DNA of 64,000 nucleotides, taken from contig NZ_JABETO010000011.1 of assembly GCF_013055795.1 (NCBI RefSeq), positions 22,118-86,117 of the forward strand. Reading direction: 5' to 3'. The notes beneath the pieces were generated by a model. It ran no database searches. It was not told the origin of the DNA and saw only the letters and a program-made list of their open reading frames with translations. Made by a program: the position numbers and the translations under genes. Each line of letters opens with the position of its first letter. Position 1 is the first letter of the stretch. Shown here piece by piece: positions 8,414-16,507 of the stretch. This stretch comes from Streptomyces sp. I05A-00742. GTDB taxonomy: Bacteria > Actinomycetota > Actinomycetes > Streptomycetales > Streptomycetaceae.

Positions 8414-9379
8414 ATGCAGCCACGGAACATGTCCATGAGTGGAGTGGTCGACCTCGCCGCGGTGAAGGCGGCCGGGGAAGCCAAGCAGAAGGCGGAGCAG
8501 GCGCGGGCCGAGGCGGCGCGCCAGGGCGGCGTGCCGGCCGCCGCAGGGCGTCTTGTCCTCGACGTCGACGAGGCGTCCTTCGAACGTGAGGTGCTCCAGC
8601 GCTCGGCCGAGGTGCCGGTCGTCATCGACTTCTGGGCCGACTGGTGCGAGCCGTGCAAGCAGCTCGGCCCGCTGCTGGAGCGGCTGGCGACGGAGTACGC
8701 GGGCCGGATCGTGCTGGCCAAGGTGGACGTCGAGGCGAACCAGCGGCTGTTCCAGCAGTTCGGGGTCCAGTCCATTCCCGCGGTGTTCGCGGTGGTGGCG
8801 GGACAGGCGCTGCCGCTGTTCCAGGGCGCGGCCCCCGAGGCGCAGATCCGGCAGGTGCTGGACCAGCTCGTCCAGGTCGCGGAGCAGCAGTTCGGCATCG
8901 TCGGCGCGCCCGTGGCGGCGGACGACGCCGAGGGTGCGGAGGCGCCGGCGCGTCCCGCGGGCCCGTACGACGCGGCCCTGGGCGCGGCCCACGAGGCGCT
9001 GGACCGGGGTGACCTGGGCGGTGCCGTCCAGGCGTACAAGAACGTGCTGTCGGACGATCCGGGCAACGTCGAGGCGAAGCTGGGCCTGGCCCAGGCGGAG
9101 CTGCTGCGGCGGGTCCAGGGAATGGACGCCCAGCAGGTGCGCAAGGCCGCGGCCGAGGCGCCGGGCGATGTGCGGGCGCAGATCGCGGCGGCCGATCTCG
9201 ACCTGGTCGGCGGGCACGTCGAGGACGCCTTCGGGCGGCTGATCGACGCCATCCGGCGGACGGCGGGCGAGGACCGCGACGCGGCGCGCGTCCGGCTGCT
9301 GGAGCTCTTCGAGGTGATCGGTCCCGACGACCCGCGGGTGACGGCGGCGCGGACGGCGCTCTCCCGGGCGCTGTTCTGA
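8414..9379 (+). CDS. Thioredoxin-domain protein with C-terminal TPR region (CnoX-like)
   Basis: This is a 321-aa cytoplasmic protein. An Ala/Glu-rich helical N-terminus (residues 11-40) precedes a thioredoxin fold with the active site WCEPC at 77-81 and a cis-proline at 122 (SIPAVF). The C-terminal half is helical and TPR-like (AYKNVLSDDPGNVEAKLGLA). This arrangement resembles the CnoX/YbbN family of redox-linked holdases and co-chaperones. Both active-site cysteines are present, so disulfide reduction is possible. The ATG at 8414 is the first start. A strong terminator is at 9473-9496. Confidence 0.88.
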   Translation: MQPRNMSMSGVVDLAAVKAAGEAKQKAEQARAEAARQGGVPAAAGRLVLDVDEASFEREVLQRSAEVPVVIDFWADWCEPCKQLGPLLERLATEYAGRIVLAKVDVEANQRLFQQFGVQSIPAVFAVVAGQALPLFQGAAPEAQIRQVLDQLVQVAEQQFGIVGAPVAADDAEGAEAPARPAGPYDAALGAAHEALDRGDLGGAVQAYKNVLSDDPGNVEAKLGLAQAELLRRVQGMDAQQVRKAAAEAPGDVRAQIAAADLDLVGGHVEDAFGRLIDAIRRTAGEDRDAARVRLLELFEVIGPDDPRVTAARTALSRALF

Positions 9380-9957
9380 GCGCTCTCCTGGCGCACGCTT
9401 GTCACAAACGAAACAGCGGTCGCGGTATATCAAATCTTTATAAATGTGATCGCGGCTACCGCGAGTAAGGGGAACCCGGGCTTCCGCCCGGGTTTTCCTG
9501 TTATGTCCCCATCTTTCCGGCGCCCTCCCGGCTACGCCGCGTGCCTCCTCGATGCGGAGCCGACTCTCGCCGGTTATCCGGGCGTTACTCGCAAGTAATG
9601 AACCTCTTGTGCCCCGCCCCGGAATCGACCACGATCGGCGCAACCCGGTCCAGCACCGCGGCCCGGCATCCGGCCGGCGCCCGGAGTTGGGTCCCCACCG
9701 GGGCGACCGGCGGCTGCCGCCGGCCGTGGGACAGGGGGGTCTCCGCCGCCAACGACGGGGCCTGTCCCGGAGGTTGCGCGCACGCGTGGCCACGTGGTTG
9801 TCGCTCGGGGGTGATCGCCGGTGTTTCGGTCGCGGCTTGGTGTTGGGCACCGCCGCATGCGACGGCGCTCCGCTTCCCGAGGACGTAGCACGTCTCCCAC
9901 CCCGGGCCAGGGCTTACCGGCCCGTGCCGGGGTGTACGTCCGAGAAGGAGGCAAGTC
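9380..9957. other. Noncoding interval between thioredoxin gene and DUF6230 module
   Basis: I see no convincing gene in these 578 bp. The first 90 bp are unusually AT-rich for this DNA (TATATCAAATCTTTATAAATG at 9426-9446 by position) and contain a 7-bp long-range pair (CGCGGTA 9421-9427 with TACCGCG 9457-9463), followed by the terminator. The rest is GC-rich and should hold the promoter of the 9958 gene. That gene has a strong GAAGGAGG ribosome binding site. Confidence 0.5.
9473..9496 (+). terminator. Strong Rho-independent terminator
   Basis: AACCCGGG (9473-9480) pairs with CCCGGGTT (9487-9494) around the loop CTTCCG and runs straight into TTTT. It lies 94 bp past the thioredoxin/TPR stop codon, so it may end that transcript or a short RNA begun in the AT-rich stretch before it. 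Confidence 0.85.
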
Positions 9958-10590
9958 ATGAAGTCCCAGGCACGCGGTGGGACCAGATGGAAGCGGTTCG
10001 CGGTCGTCATGGTGCCGAGTGTCGGCGCGGCGGCGGCGGTCACGATGGCGATCGCGCAGGGCGCGCTCGCGGCGTCGTTCCAGGTTTCCGGTCAGCAGTT
10101 CCAGATCACGGCCGATCACATCCACGGCGAGGGCTTCGGCCAGTACGGCGCCATGGAGGACACGGACCCGAAGGCGAAGGACCACAAGGCGGTCGCGGTC
10201 GTCGGTATGAACAAGGCCGACATCACCAACCTCTGCCAGGCGGTCAACGTTCCGACGCCGTTCGGAGCGGTGGGCCTCAAGCTGAAGGCGGGCGGCGGGA
10301 AGAAGCCGGCCCACGCGGAGAAGCTGTATCTCGACGCCAATGAGATGAAGGTCGGAAACGCCAGGTTCAACGAGATCGACATCGGTGTGTCCTCGGACCA
10401 CATGACCAAGGGCCCCGGGAAGAGCTCCGGCGACAAGGCCAAGTCGGTACCGGGCTCCTTCGCTCAGCAGGCCGACTCGGTCGAGTTCGATGACGTGGAA
10501 CAAAAGGCATGGGCCACTTCGGCCGGCACGTTCACCCTGCCCGATCTCCACATGAGCGTCAGCATGGGCGCGCAGGAGTGCAAGAAGTAA
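9958..10590 (+). CDS. DUF6230 exported protein
   Basis: This is a 210-aa protein with a signal peptide or N-terminal anchor at about residues 13-38 (an Ala/Val-rich core ending ALAA). The rest is a beta-rich domain typical of DUF6230, which has often been labelled cholesterol esterase in old annotations without evidence. It closes with SAGTFTLPDLHMSVS. It starts at ATG 9958 behind GAAGGAGG. It is followed by DUF6114 and by a long protein whose last domain ends in a similar motif (GGTLTIPDMHVYIT), so the three probably form one surface-associated module. Its function is unknown. Confidence 0.85.
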   Translation: MKSQARGGTRWKRFAVVMVPSVGAAAAVTMAIAQGALAASFQVSGQQFQITADHIHGEGFGQYGAMEDTDPKAKDHKAVAVVGMNKADITNLCQAVNVPTPFGAVGLKLKAGGGKKPAHAEKLYLDANEMKVGNARFNEIDIGVSSDHMTKGPGKSSGDKAKSVPGSFAQQADSVEFDDVEQKAWATSAGTFTLPDLHMSVSMGAQECKK

Positions 10591-10732
10591 CACGCCGGGA
10601 CGGCCGGGGACGGGAACCGCACCGGCTCCCGTGCCCGTGCCGCGCGTACCCCATGGCCGCGGGTGCGCGGACGGGAGCCCTGAGCAGGGGCTCACACAGC
10701 ACCGAATCGCCAGTTCCGAGGAGCTGTACATC

Positions 10733-11203
10733 ATGAGCGCCGACACGACGCCACCACAGCCGGTCGACGAGGGCGGCGTACGCCGCAGGTTCCGGGACTG
10801 GCGGGGTCAACGTCCGTTCTGGGCCGGCCTGTGGACCATGCTTGCCGGTCTACCGATCATGTACATCCCGTACCAGACCCTGAAGTTCGGCGAGTTGAGC
10901 ATCCACCTGTCCACGACGGCGGGCGCCGGTTCGCTGATCATCGGTATTCTCCTCATCGTCCTGGGCCTGACCATGTGGTTCCAGCGGCATTCGCGGGTCT
11001 TCGCCGGTGTGGCGGCGATCCTGCTGGGGGTCGTCTCGCTCGTCGTCTCCAACTTCGGGGCGTTCCTGCTCGGGATCATCCCGGCCATGCTGGGCGGCGC
11101 TCTCGCCGTCGCCTGGGCGCCGGCCGAACCGTTGACCGAAGCCTCGGGGGAGGGGACGTCCGACCTCCCGGCCCCGTCCGGCCCGTCGCTGGTGAAGGAA
11201 TGA
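10733..11203 (+). CDS. DUF6114 membrane protein
   Basis: This is a 156-aa protein with an acidic/Pro N-terminus, about four transmembrane helices (roughly residues 29-50, 62-80, 89-106, 110-130) and a charged C-terminal tail. The pattern PFWAGLWTMLAGLPIMYIPY fits DUF6114. The ATG at 10733 has GAGGAG upstream. It lies between DUF6230 and the long Pro/Lys-rich protein in one orientation, with only 12 bp to the next start, so co-transcription is very likely. Its role is unknown; a membrane anchor or export partner for its neighbours is a reasonable inference. Confidence 0.85.
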   Translation: MSADTTPPQPVDEGGVRRRFRDWRGQRPFWAGLWTMLAGLPIMYIPYQTLKFGELSIHLSTTAGAGSLIIGILLIVLGLTMWFQRHSRVFAGVAAILLGVVSLVVSNFGAFLLGIIPAMLGGALAVAWAPAEPLTEASGEGTSDLPAPSGPSLVKE

Positions 11204-11215
11204 ACAGGAGCCACC

Positions 11216-12646
11216 GTGGCTACTGACGACGCCGCGCGCGACCGCGACTGCCCGAAGGCCGGTCCGCGCCACGCCGCCCCCAGAAAGACCCTGCTGGCAC
11301 GGCTGCACATGCCCGCGGGGAAGGCCGTCGCCCTGGCGGCCATGCCCACCGCGGTCCTCATGGGTATGGGCTTCACGCCCCAACTGGCCTCGGCCAAGCC
11401 GACGGAGCCGGGCAATCCTCTCGGTGACGCCTTCTGCCTGACGGCTCCGGACGCCTCGCAGGGGGCCACGCCGAGCCCGGGCGCGAGCGGCAAGGACGCG
11501 GAGAAGGACAAGGAAGCGGAGAAGGACAAGGACGCCGGCAAGAGCAAGGACACCGGCAAGGACAAGAACAAGGGCAAGGACAAGGACGAGCCGACGAAGG
11601 AGCCCGGCGAGAAGAAGACGCCGACTCCCGAGGACCGCGAGGACAAGGCGGGCGAGCCCGGCAAGCCGGCCGAGGAGCCCTCGCCGTCGTCCGGCGGGAC
11701 GGACGACCCGGCCGCGCCGCCGGCCCGGGGCAAGCTCCCGGAACTCCCGCCACTGCCGAAACTCCCGCCGCTGCCCGGCCCGTTCACCCCGCCGCCCGCA
11801 CCGACGCCGACACCCACCCCGACGCCGACCACCACTCCCACCCCGACGCCGAGCCCGGGCGGAACGAGCGCGACCCCGGCTCCCCCCGCGTCCCCGACGC
11901 CCGGGGCGAGCAAGGACGCCACGAAGGACGCCGAGAAGGCGAAGGAAGCGGCGCGCAAGGCCGCCGAGGCGGAGAAGAAGGCCAAGGAAGCGGCGGCGGA
12001 GAAGGCCGCCCGCCCCGCGCCCGGCCCGACGAAGTCCGGCCAGGACGCCCGGACCCCTGGCCCCACCCCCGCGACCCCGGACGCCCCGTCGGCCCCGGCC
12101 ACGCCATCCGGCACCCCCTCACCCGGCGCGTCGGGCGCGAAGACACCACTGCCCTGCCCCAACCCGCCGAAGCAGGCGGTCAAGGGGGAGGCCAACTTCG
12201 CCAACAACCCCTGGTTCCTGGAGTCCAGCAAGCTCACGCTGACCGGTCTGACCTACGAGGGGGTCAAGGAGGTCACCACGGTCAACGGGCAGAAGAAGTC
12301 CGTCCTCAAGTTCACCGCGGACAAACTGGAGATCGCCAAGCTGCACGCCCTCGTCAACGACCGCGGGCGGGTGTACCACCAGAGCGGAGAGAGCACCCCC
12401 TCCACCGTCGCCGGTGGCAAGGTCACCATGTACACCGAGCAGCTCACCGGCAAACTCTTCGGCAGCTCCCTCCCCCTCTTCGCCGCGAACTACAGCGCCT
12501 CCAGCCCGCCCCCTCTGATCCCCGGCATGAAACTCCCCATCCCGCTCTTCTTCACCGACGTGAAGATCCGCCAGGCGGGCCAGTTCGGCGGCACCCTCAC
12601 CATCCCGGACATGCACGTCTACATCACGGACGGGACGTACCCCTGA
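11216..12646 (+). CDS. Exported Pro/Lys-rich protein with C-terminal DUF6230-like domain
   Basis: This 476-aa protein starts at GTG 11216 behind AGGAG. A hydrophobic stretch at about residues 36-60 looks like a signal peptide or anchor. It is followed by a charged Lys/Asp/Glu repeat region (about 93-165), a Pro/Thr-rich stretch with TPTP repeats (about 170-230), an Ala/Lys/Glu helical segment and a second Pro-rich linker. A folded C-terminal domain runs from about 313 to the end. That domain ends GGTLTIPDMHVYIT, close to the DUF6230 ending of the 9958 product. The linker could span the cell wall. Related proteins have been mislabelled HypF; there is no such domain here. Confidence 0.8.
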   Translation: MATDDAARDRDCPKAGPRHAAPRKTLLARLHMPAGKAVALAAMPTAVLMGMGFTPQLASAKPTEPGNPLGDAFCLTAPDASQGATPSPGASGKDAEKDKEAEKDKDAGKSKDTGKDKNKGKDKDEPTKEPGEKKTPTPEDREDKAGEPGKPAEEPSPSSGGTDDPAAPPARGKLPELPPLPKLPPLPGPFTPPPAPTPTPTPTPTTTPTPTPSPGGTSATPAPPASPTPGASKDATKDAEKAKEAARKAAEAEKKAKEAAAEKAARPAPGPTKSGQDARTPGPTPATPDAPSAPATPSGTPSPGASGAKTPLPCPNPPKQAVKGEANFANNPWFLESSKLTLTGLTYEGVKEVTTVNGQKKSVLKFTADKLEIAKLHALVNDRGRVYHQSGESTPSTVAGGKVTMYTEQLTGKLFGSSLPLFAANYSASSPPPLIPGMKLPIPLFFTDVKIRQAGQFGGTLTIPDMHVYITDGTYP

Positions 12647-12731
12647 GCCCGGTTTTCGATAGGACCTGCGGAATCGGGTCTCGTCAGGGCGCGGTCCGCC
12701 GGTCCGCGCCCACCCGCCGTGCGCGTCGGCG

Positions 12732-13442
12732 TCAGTTCCCGTTGACGCCGTCGCCGGGAACGGCGTCCTGCGGTGAGGTGTGCCAGTTGGTGACGACCGG
12801 CTTGTCGACCGTGATGCTGCCGGTCGGCAGGCTGATCGGATCGGTCCCGTCGTCCTGGCCGACGGTGACGATGATCTCGTTCAGTTCCTTGCCGTAGTCG
12901 GTGTTGGTGGTCTTGGGGTTCACGCCGGCGTAGGCGGTGGTGGCGCCGGTCAGTTTCACCGGTTCGCCGACGGAGTGCTGGGCCGGTCGGGCCTCGGTGC
13001 CGTCGGAGCCGAACGCCACGACCGGGTGGACGCCCGGGAGCGTGCAGGTGATGCCGGGTTTGGCCTTCACCGAGATGAGGATGTAGCCGCCGGCCTGGGT
13101 CTTGGACTTGGCGGTCCAGGAGAGGTCGTTGGTGCCGCAGGCCTGGCCGTAGCGGCTCTTGTCGCCGGCCTCGCCGCTGTCGCGGGACGCGGTGCCGCCG
13201 GTCGGCTTCCCGCCTCCCGGCTTCGCAGGGGTCTTGGTGCGCGGCGGAGCGGAGGCCTTGGCGCCGTCGCCCGCGTCGCCGCCGCCGGTCTCCTTGGCCT
13301 GGCCCTGGGGCGCGGGGCGCGACGCACTCGGCGTGGACGGGGCGGAGGCTTCGACTCCGTCCTCGTTGCAGGCGCTCAGCGACAGGACGCCGGTCAGGGC
13401 CATGGCGGCCAGGGCGGTCGTGCGGACGAGGTTCTTGCGCAT
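12732..13442 (-). CDS. DUF4232-type lipoprotein
   Basis: This is a 236-aa secreted lipoprotein. The signal peptide ends in the lipobox LSAC with lipidated Cys25. A long Ala/Pro/Gly-rich linker (about 30-100) leads to a beta-rich C-terminal domain with paired cysteines (YGQACGTNDLSW and GITCTLPG), the pattern of DUF4232 proteins. These are surface proteins of Actinobacteria with no known function. It is convergent with the Pro/Lys-rich gene at 11216 and lies downstream of the pyk terminator, so it has its own promoter within 13443-13650. Confidence 0.82.
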   Translation of the reverse strand: MRKNLVRTTALAAMALTGVLSLSACNEDGVEASAPSTPSASRPAPQGQAKETGGGDAGDGAKASAPPRTKTPAKPGGGKPTGGTASRDSGEAGDKSRYGQACGTNDLSWTAKSKTQAGGYILISVKAKPGITCTLPGVHPVVAFGSDGTEARPAQHSVGEPVKLTGATTAYAGVNPKTTNTDYGKELNEIIVTVGQDDGTDPISLPTGSITVDKPVVTNWHTSPQDAVPGDGVNGN

Positions 13443-13654
13443 GGGTGGTCCCCCGTAGTGGTCTGGCTGGTTCAGTCGGACACGGCGCGGAGCAGGCGCC
13501 GCTGTCGACGGGACTGAGCTTCGCGGTGCGTCGGCCGGACCGGCAATGAGCTACGGGAAACCAGGGATGCCGGAACGGTTGAATCGCCGTTGACCTGCGG
13601 GAATTCAGCATCCGGGAACGGTGGCCCGGGACGGGGAGAGGGGCGGGCCGGGAG

Positions 13655-13712
13655 CGAAAACGGCCGCGGCCGCCGCCCCGCCCCCAGGGGCGCAGCGGCG
13701 GCCGCGGCCGTT
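13655..13712 (-). terminator. Terminator of pyk, 18-bp perfect stem
   Basis: AACGGCCGCGGCCGCCGC (13659-13676) is the exact reverse complement of 13695-13712, with an 18-base loop. Read on the minus strand it follows the pyk stop codon by 18 bp and runs into TTTT. It is one of the strongest hairpins in the window. Confidence 0.85.
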
Positions 13713-13729
13713 CCCGTGCGGGAGAAGGA

Positions 13730-15154
13730 TCAGTTCTCGCCGCCGAGGTGGTGGACCCGGACCATGTTGGTGGTGCCGGGGACGCCGGGCGGGGAGCCGG
13801 CGGTGATGATCATGGTGTCGCCCTCGTTGTAGCGGTTGAGCTTGAGGAGCTCGGCGTCGACGAGGTCGACCATGGCGTCGGTGTTGTCGACGTGCGGGAC
13901 GACGAAGGTCTCGACGCCCCAGCTCAGGGCGAGCTGGTTGCGGGTGGCGTCGTCGGTGGTGAAGGCCAGGATCGGCTGGGCCGCGCGGTAGCGGGAGAGG
14001 CGGCGGGCGGTGTCGCCGGACTGGGTGAAGGCGACCAGGGCCTTGCCGCCCAGGAAGTCGGCGATCTCGGCGGCGGCGCGGGCGACGGAACCGCCCTGGG
14101 TGCGCGGCTTCTTGCCCGGGACGAGCGGCTGGAGGCCCTTGGAGAGCAGCTCCTGCTCGGCCGCCTCGACGATGCGGGACATCGTCTTGACGGTCTCGAT
14201 CGGGTAGGCGCCGACGCTCGACTCGGCGGAGAGCATGACCGCGTCGGCGCCGTCCAGGATGGCGTTGGCGACGTCGGACGCCTCGGCGCGGGTCGGACGG
14301 GAGTTGGTGATCATCGACTCCATCATCTGGGTCGCGACGATCACCGGCTTGGCGTTGCGGCGGCACATCTCGATGAGGCGCTTCTGCACCATCGGGACGC
14401 GCTCCAGCGGGTACTCCACCGCCAGGTCGCCACGGGCCACCATCACACCGTCGAAGGCCATGACGACCTCCGCCATGTTCTCGACGGCCTGCGGCTTCTC
14501 GACCTTGGCGATCACCGGGACGCGGCGGCCGACCTGGTCCATGACGCGGTGGACGTCGAGGACGTCCTTGGCGTCGCGGACGAAGGAGAGGGCGACCATG
14601 TCGCAGCCCATCGCGAGCGCGAACTTCAGGTCCTCGATGTCCTTCTCGGACAGCGCCGGGACATTGACCGCCGCGCCGGGCAGGTTGATGCCCTTGTGGT
14701 CGGAGATGACGCCGCCCTCGATGACGATGGTCCGCACCCGCGGGCCGTCGATCTCGGTGACGCGCAGCTCGACGTTGCCGTCGTTGATCAGGACCTGGTC
14801 GCCCTTGGTCACATCGCCCGGCAGGCCCTTGTAGGTCGTGCCGCAGATCGTCCGGCCGCCCGGGACGTCCTCCGTGGTGATGGTGAACTCGTCACCGCGC
14901 ACCAGCTCCACCGGACCGTCCGCGAAGGTCTCCAGGCGGATCTTCGGACCCTGGAGGTCGGCCAGCACGCCGACCGCGCGCCCGGTCTCCGCCGCGGCCT
15001 TGCGGAGGCGGTGGTACCGCTCCTCGTGCTCCGCGTGGGTGCCGTGGCTCATGTTGAAGCGGGCCACGTTCATACCGGCTTCGATCAGCGTCTTCAGCTG
15101 GTCGAAGGAGTCGACGGCGGGGCCCAGGGTGCAGACGATTTTGGAACGGCGCAT
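13730..15154 (-). CDS. pyk: Pyruvate kinase
   Basis: This 474-aa enzyme converts phosphoenolpyruvate and ADP to pyruvate and ATP. It begins MRRSKIVCTLGPAVDSFDQL, the normal start of the family. It contains the substrate-binding segment MNVARFNMSHG, the catalytic VIAKVEKPQAVENM, the signature VARGDLAVEYPLE and the CD-domain KPVIVATQMMESM. The length is normal. It is the distal gene of a same-strand run pta-ackA-pyk, with 85 bp between ackA and pyk, and it ends at a strong terminator. Streptomyces usually have two pyruvate kinases; from the neighbourhood this corresponds to the copy near pfkA. Confidence 0.97.
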   Translation of the reverse strand: MRRSKIVCTLGPAVDSFDQLKTLIEAGMNVARFNMSHGTHAEHEERYHRLRKAAAETGRAVGVLADLQGPKIRLETFADGPVELVRGDEFTITTEDVPGGRTICGTTYKGLPGDVTKGDQVLINDGNVELRVTEIDGPRVRTIVIEGGVISDHKGINLPGAAVNVPALSEKDIEDLKFALAMGCDMVALSFVRDAKDVLDVHRVMDQVGRRVPVIAKVEKPQAVENMAEVVMAFDGVMVARGDLAVEYPLERVPMVQKRLIEMCRRNAKPVIVATQMMESMITNSRPTRAEASDVANAILDGADAVMLSAESSVGAYPIETVKTMSRIVEAAEQELLSKGLQPLVPGKKPRTQGGSVARAAAEIADFLGGKALVAFTQSGDTARRLSRYRAAQPILAFTTDDATRNQLALSWGVETFVVPHVDNTDAMVDLVDAELLKLNRYNEGDTMIITAGSPPGVPGTTNMVRVHHLGGEN

Positions 15155-15239
15155 GAGGCGGATCCTATCGGTTTGTTTCGGAGCGGAATATTCGAGCTGT
15201 GGGAAAGGACAGGGGCGGAACCCGCAGTTCCGAAGGGAT

Positions 15240-16463
15240 TCAGGCGCTGACCAGCGCGTACGCCTGAGTGGCGATCTCCAGCTCCTCGTCCGTGGGCACC
15301 ACCGCGACGGCGACCCGCGCGTAGTCCGGGGAGATCAGCCGCGCCGAGTCCCCGCGCTGGGCGTTGAGCTCCGCGTCCACGGCCAGGCCCAGCTCCTCCA
15401 GACCGGCCACGGCGGCCTCGCGCACGGGCGCCGCGTTCTCGCCGACACCCGCGGTGAAGGCGATCGCGTCGACCTTGCCGAGCACCGCGTAGTAGGCGCC
15501 GATGTACTTCCTCAGCCGGTGCACATAGATGTCGAAGGCGAGCCGCGCCTGCTCGTCGCCCTCGTCGATGCGCCGGCGGATCTCGCGCATGTCGTTGTCG
15601 CCGCACAGTCCGATCAGACCGCTCTTCTTGTTGAGGAGCGAGTCGATCTCGTCGACGGACATCCCGGCGTTCCGGGCCAGGTGGAAGATCACGGCCGGGT
15701 CGAGGTCGCCCGAGCGGGTACCCATGACCAGGCCCTCCAGCGGGGTGAGGCCCATGGAGGTGTCCACGCAGCGGCCCCCCTGGACGGCGGACGCGGACGC
15801 GCCGTTGCCCAGGTGCAGGACGATCACGTTGACCTCGGACGGGTCCTTGCCCAGCAGCTTCGCCGTCTCGCGCGAGACGTACGCGTGCGAGGTGCCGTGG
15901 AAGCCGTAGCGGCGCACCCGGTGCGCGTCGGCGGTGGCCACGTCGATCGCGTAGCGGGCGGCGTGCTCCGGCATCGTCGTGTGGAAGGCGGTGTCGAAGA
16001 CGGCGACCTGCGGCAGGTCCGGGCGGAGCGCCTGGGCGGTGCGGATGCCGGTGATGTTGGCCGGGTTGTGCAGCGGGGCGACCGGGATCAGCCGCTCGAT
16101 CTCCGTCAGCACCTCGTCCGTGATCAGGGTCGGCTCGGTGAACTGGTTGCCGCCGTGCACCACGCGGTGGCCGATCGCGGCCAGCTCGGGGGAGTCCAGG
16201 CCGAGCCCGTCCGCGGCCAGCTCGGCGGCGACGGCCTGGAGCGCGGCGGCGTGGTCGGGGATGCGCTCGGTGATCTCGCGCTTGGTGCCGCCGGTCGCCA
16301 GCGGGGTGTGGGCCAGCCGCGAGGAGTCCTCGCCGATGCGCTCGACGAGCCCGACGGCCAGCCGGGAGCCGTCGGCCATGTCGAGCAGCTGGTACTTGAC
16401 CGACGAGGAGCCGGAGTTGAGGACGAGCACGCGGGTCGCGTTGGCGTTGGCGTTGGCAGTCAT
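15240..16463 (-). CDS. ackA: Acetate kinase
   Basis: This 407-aa enzyme converts acetyl phosphate and ADP to acetate and ATP, and the reverse. The motifs are VLNSGSSSVKYQLLD at the start, YGFHGTSHAYVS, VIVLHLGNGASASA and a GTRSGDLDP segment. I start at the ATG at 16463, just after an MTANANANATRV repeat; the open frame continues upstream but would overlap pta and reads as low-complexity. It follows pta with a gap of 44 bp, so the two form the usual Pta-AckA acetate overflow and salvage operon. Confidence 0.96.
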   Translation of the reverse strand: MTANANANATRVLVLNSGSSSVKYQLLDMADGSRLAVGLVERIGEDSSRLAHTPLATGGTKREITERIPDHAAALQAVAAELAADGLGLDSPELAAIGHRVVHGGNQFTEPTLITDEVLTEIERLIPVAPLHNPANITGIRTAQALRPDLPQVAVFDTAFHTTMPEHAARYAIDVATADAHRVRRYGFHGTSHAYVSRETAKLLGKDPSEVNVIVLHLGNGASASAVQGGRCVDTSMGLTPLEGLVMGTRSGDLDPAVIFHLARNAGMSVDEIDSLLNKKSGLIGLCGDNDMREIRRRIDEGDEQARLAFDIYVHRLRKYIGAYYAVLGKVDAIAFTAGVGENAAPVREAAVAGLEELGLAVDAELNAQRGDSARLISPDYARVAVAVVPTDEELEIATQAYALVSA

Positions 16464-16507
16464 GGGGCTTTCCGGTGTGGGGGGAAGGTCGGGGGACAGG
16501 GAGGGCG

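Noticed and set aside
9958..10590. Cholesterol esterase
   Set aside because: There is no GxSxG nucleophile motif or other lipase signature in the 210 residues.
11216..12646. HypF hydrogenase maturation function
   Set aside because: No acylphosphatase, zinc-finger or carbamoyltransferase motifs are present; the name in related entries is a known type of misannotation.
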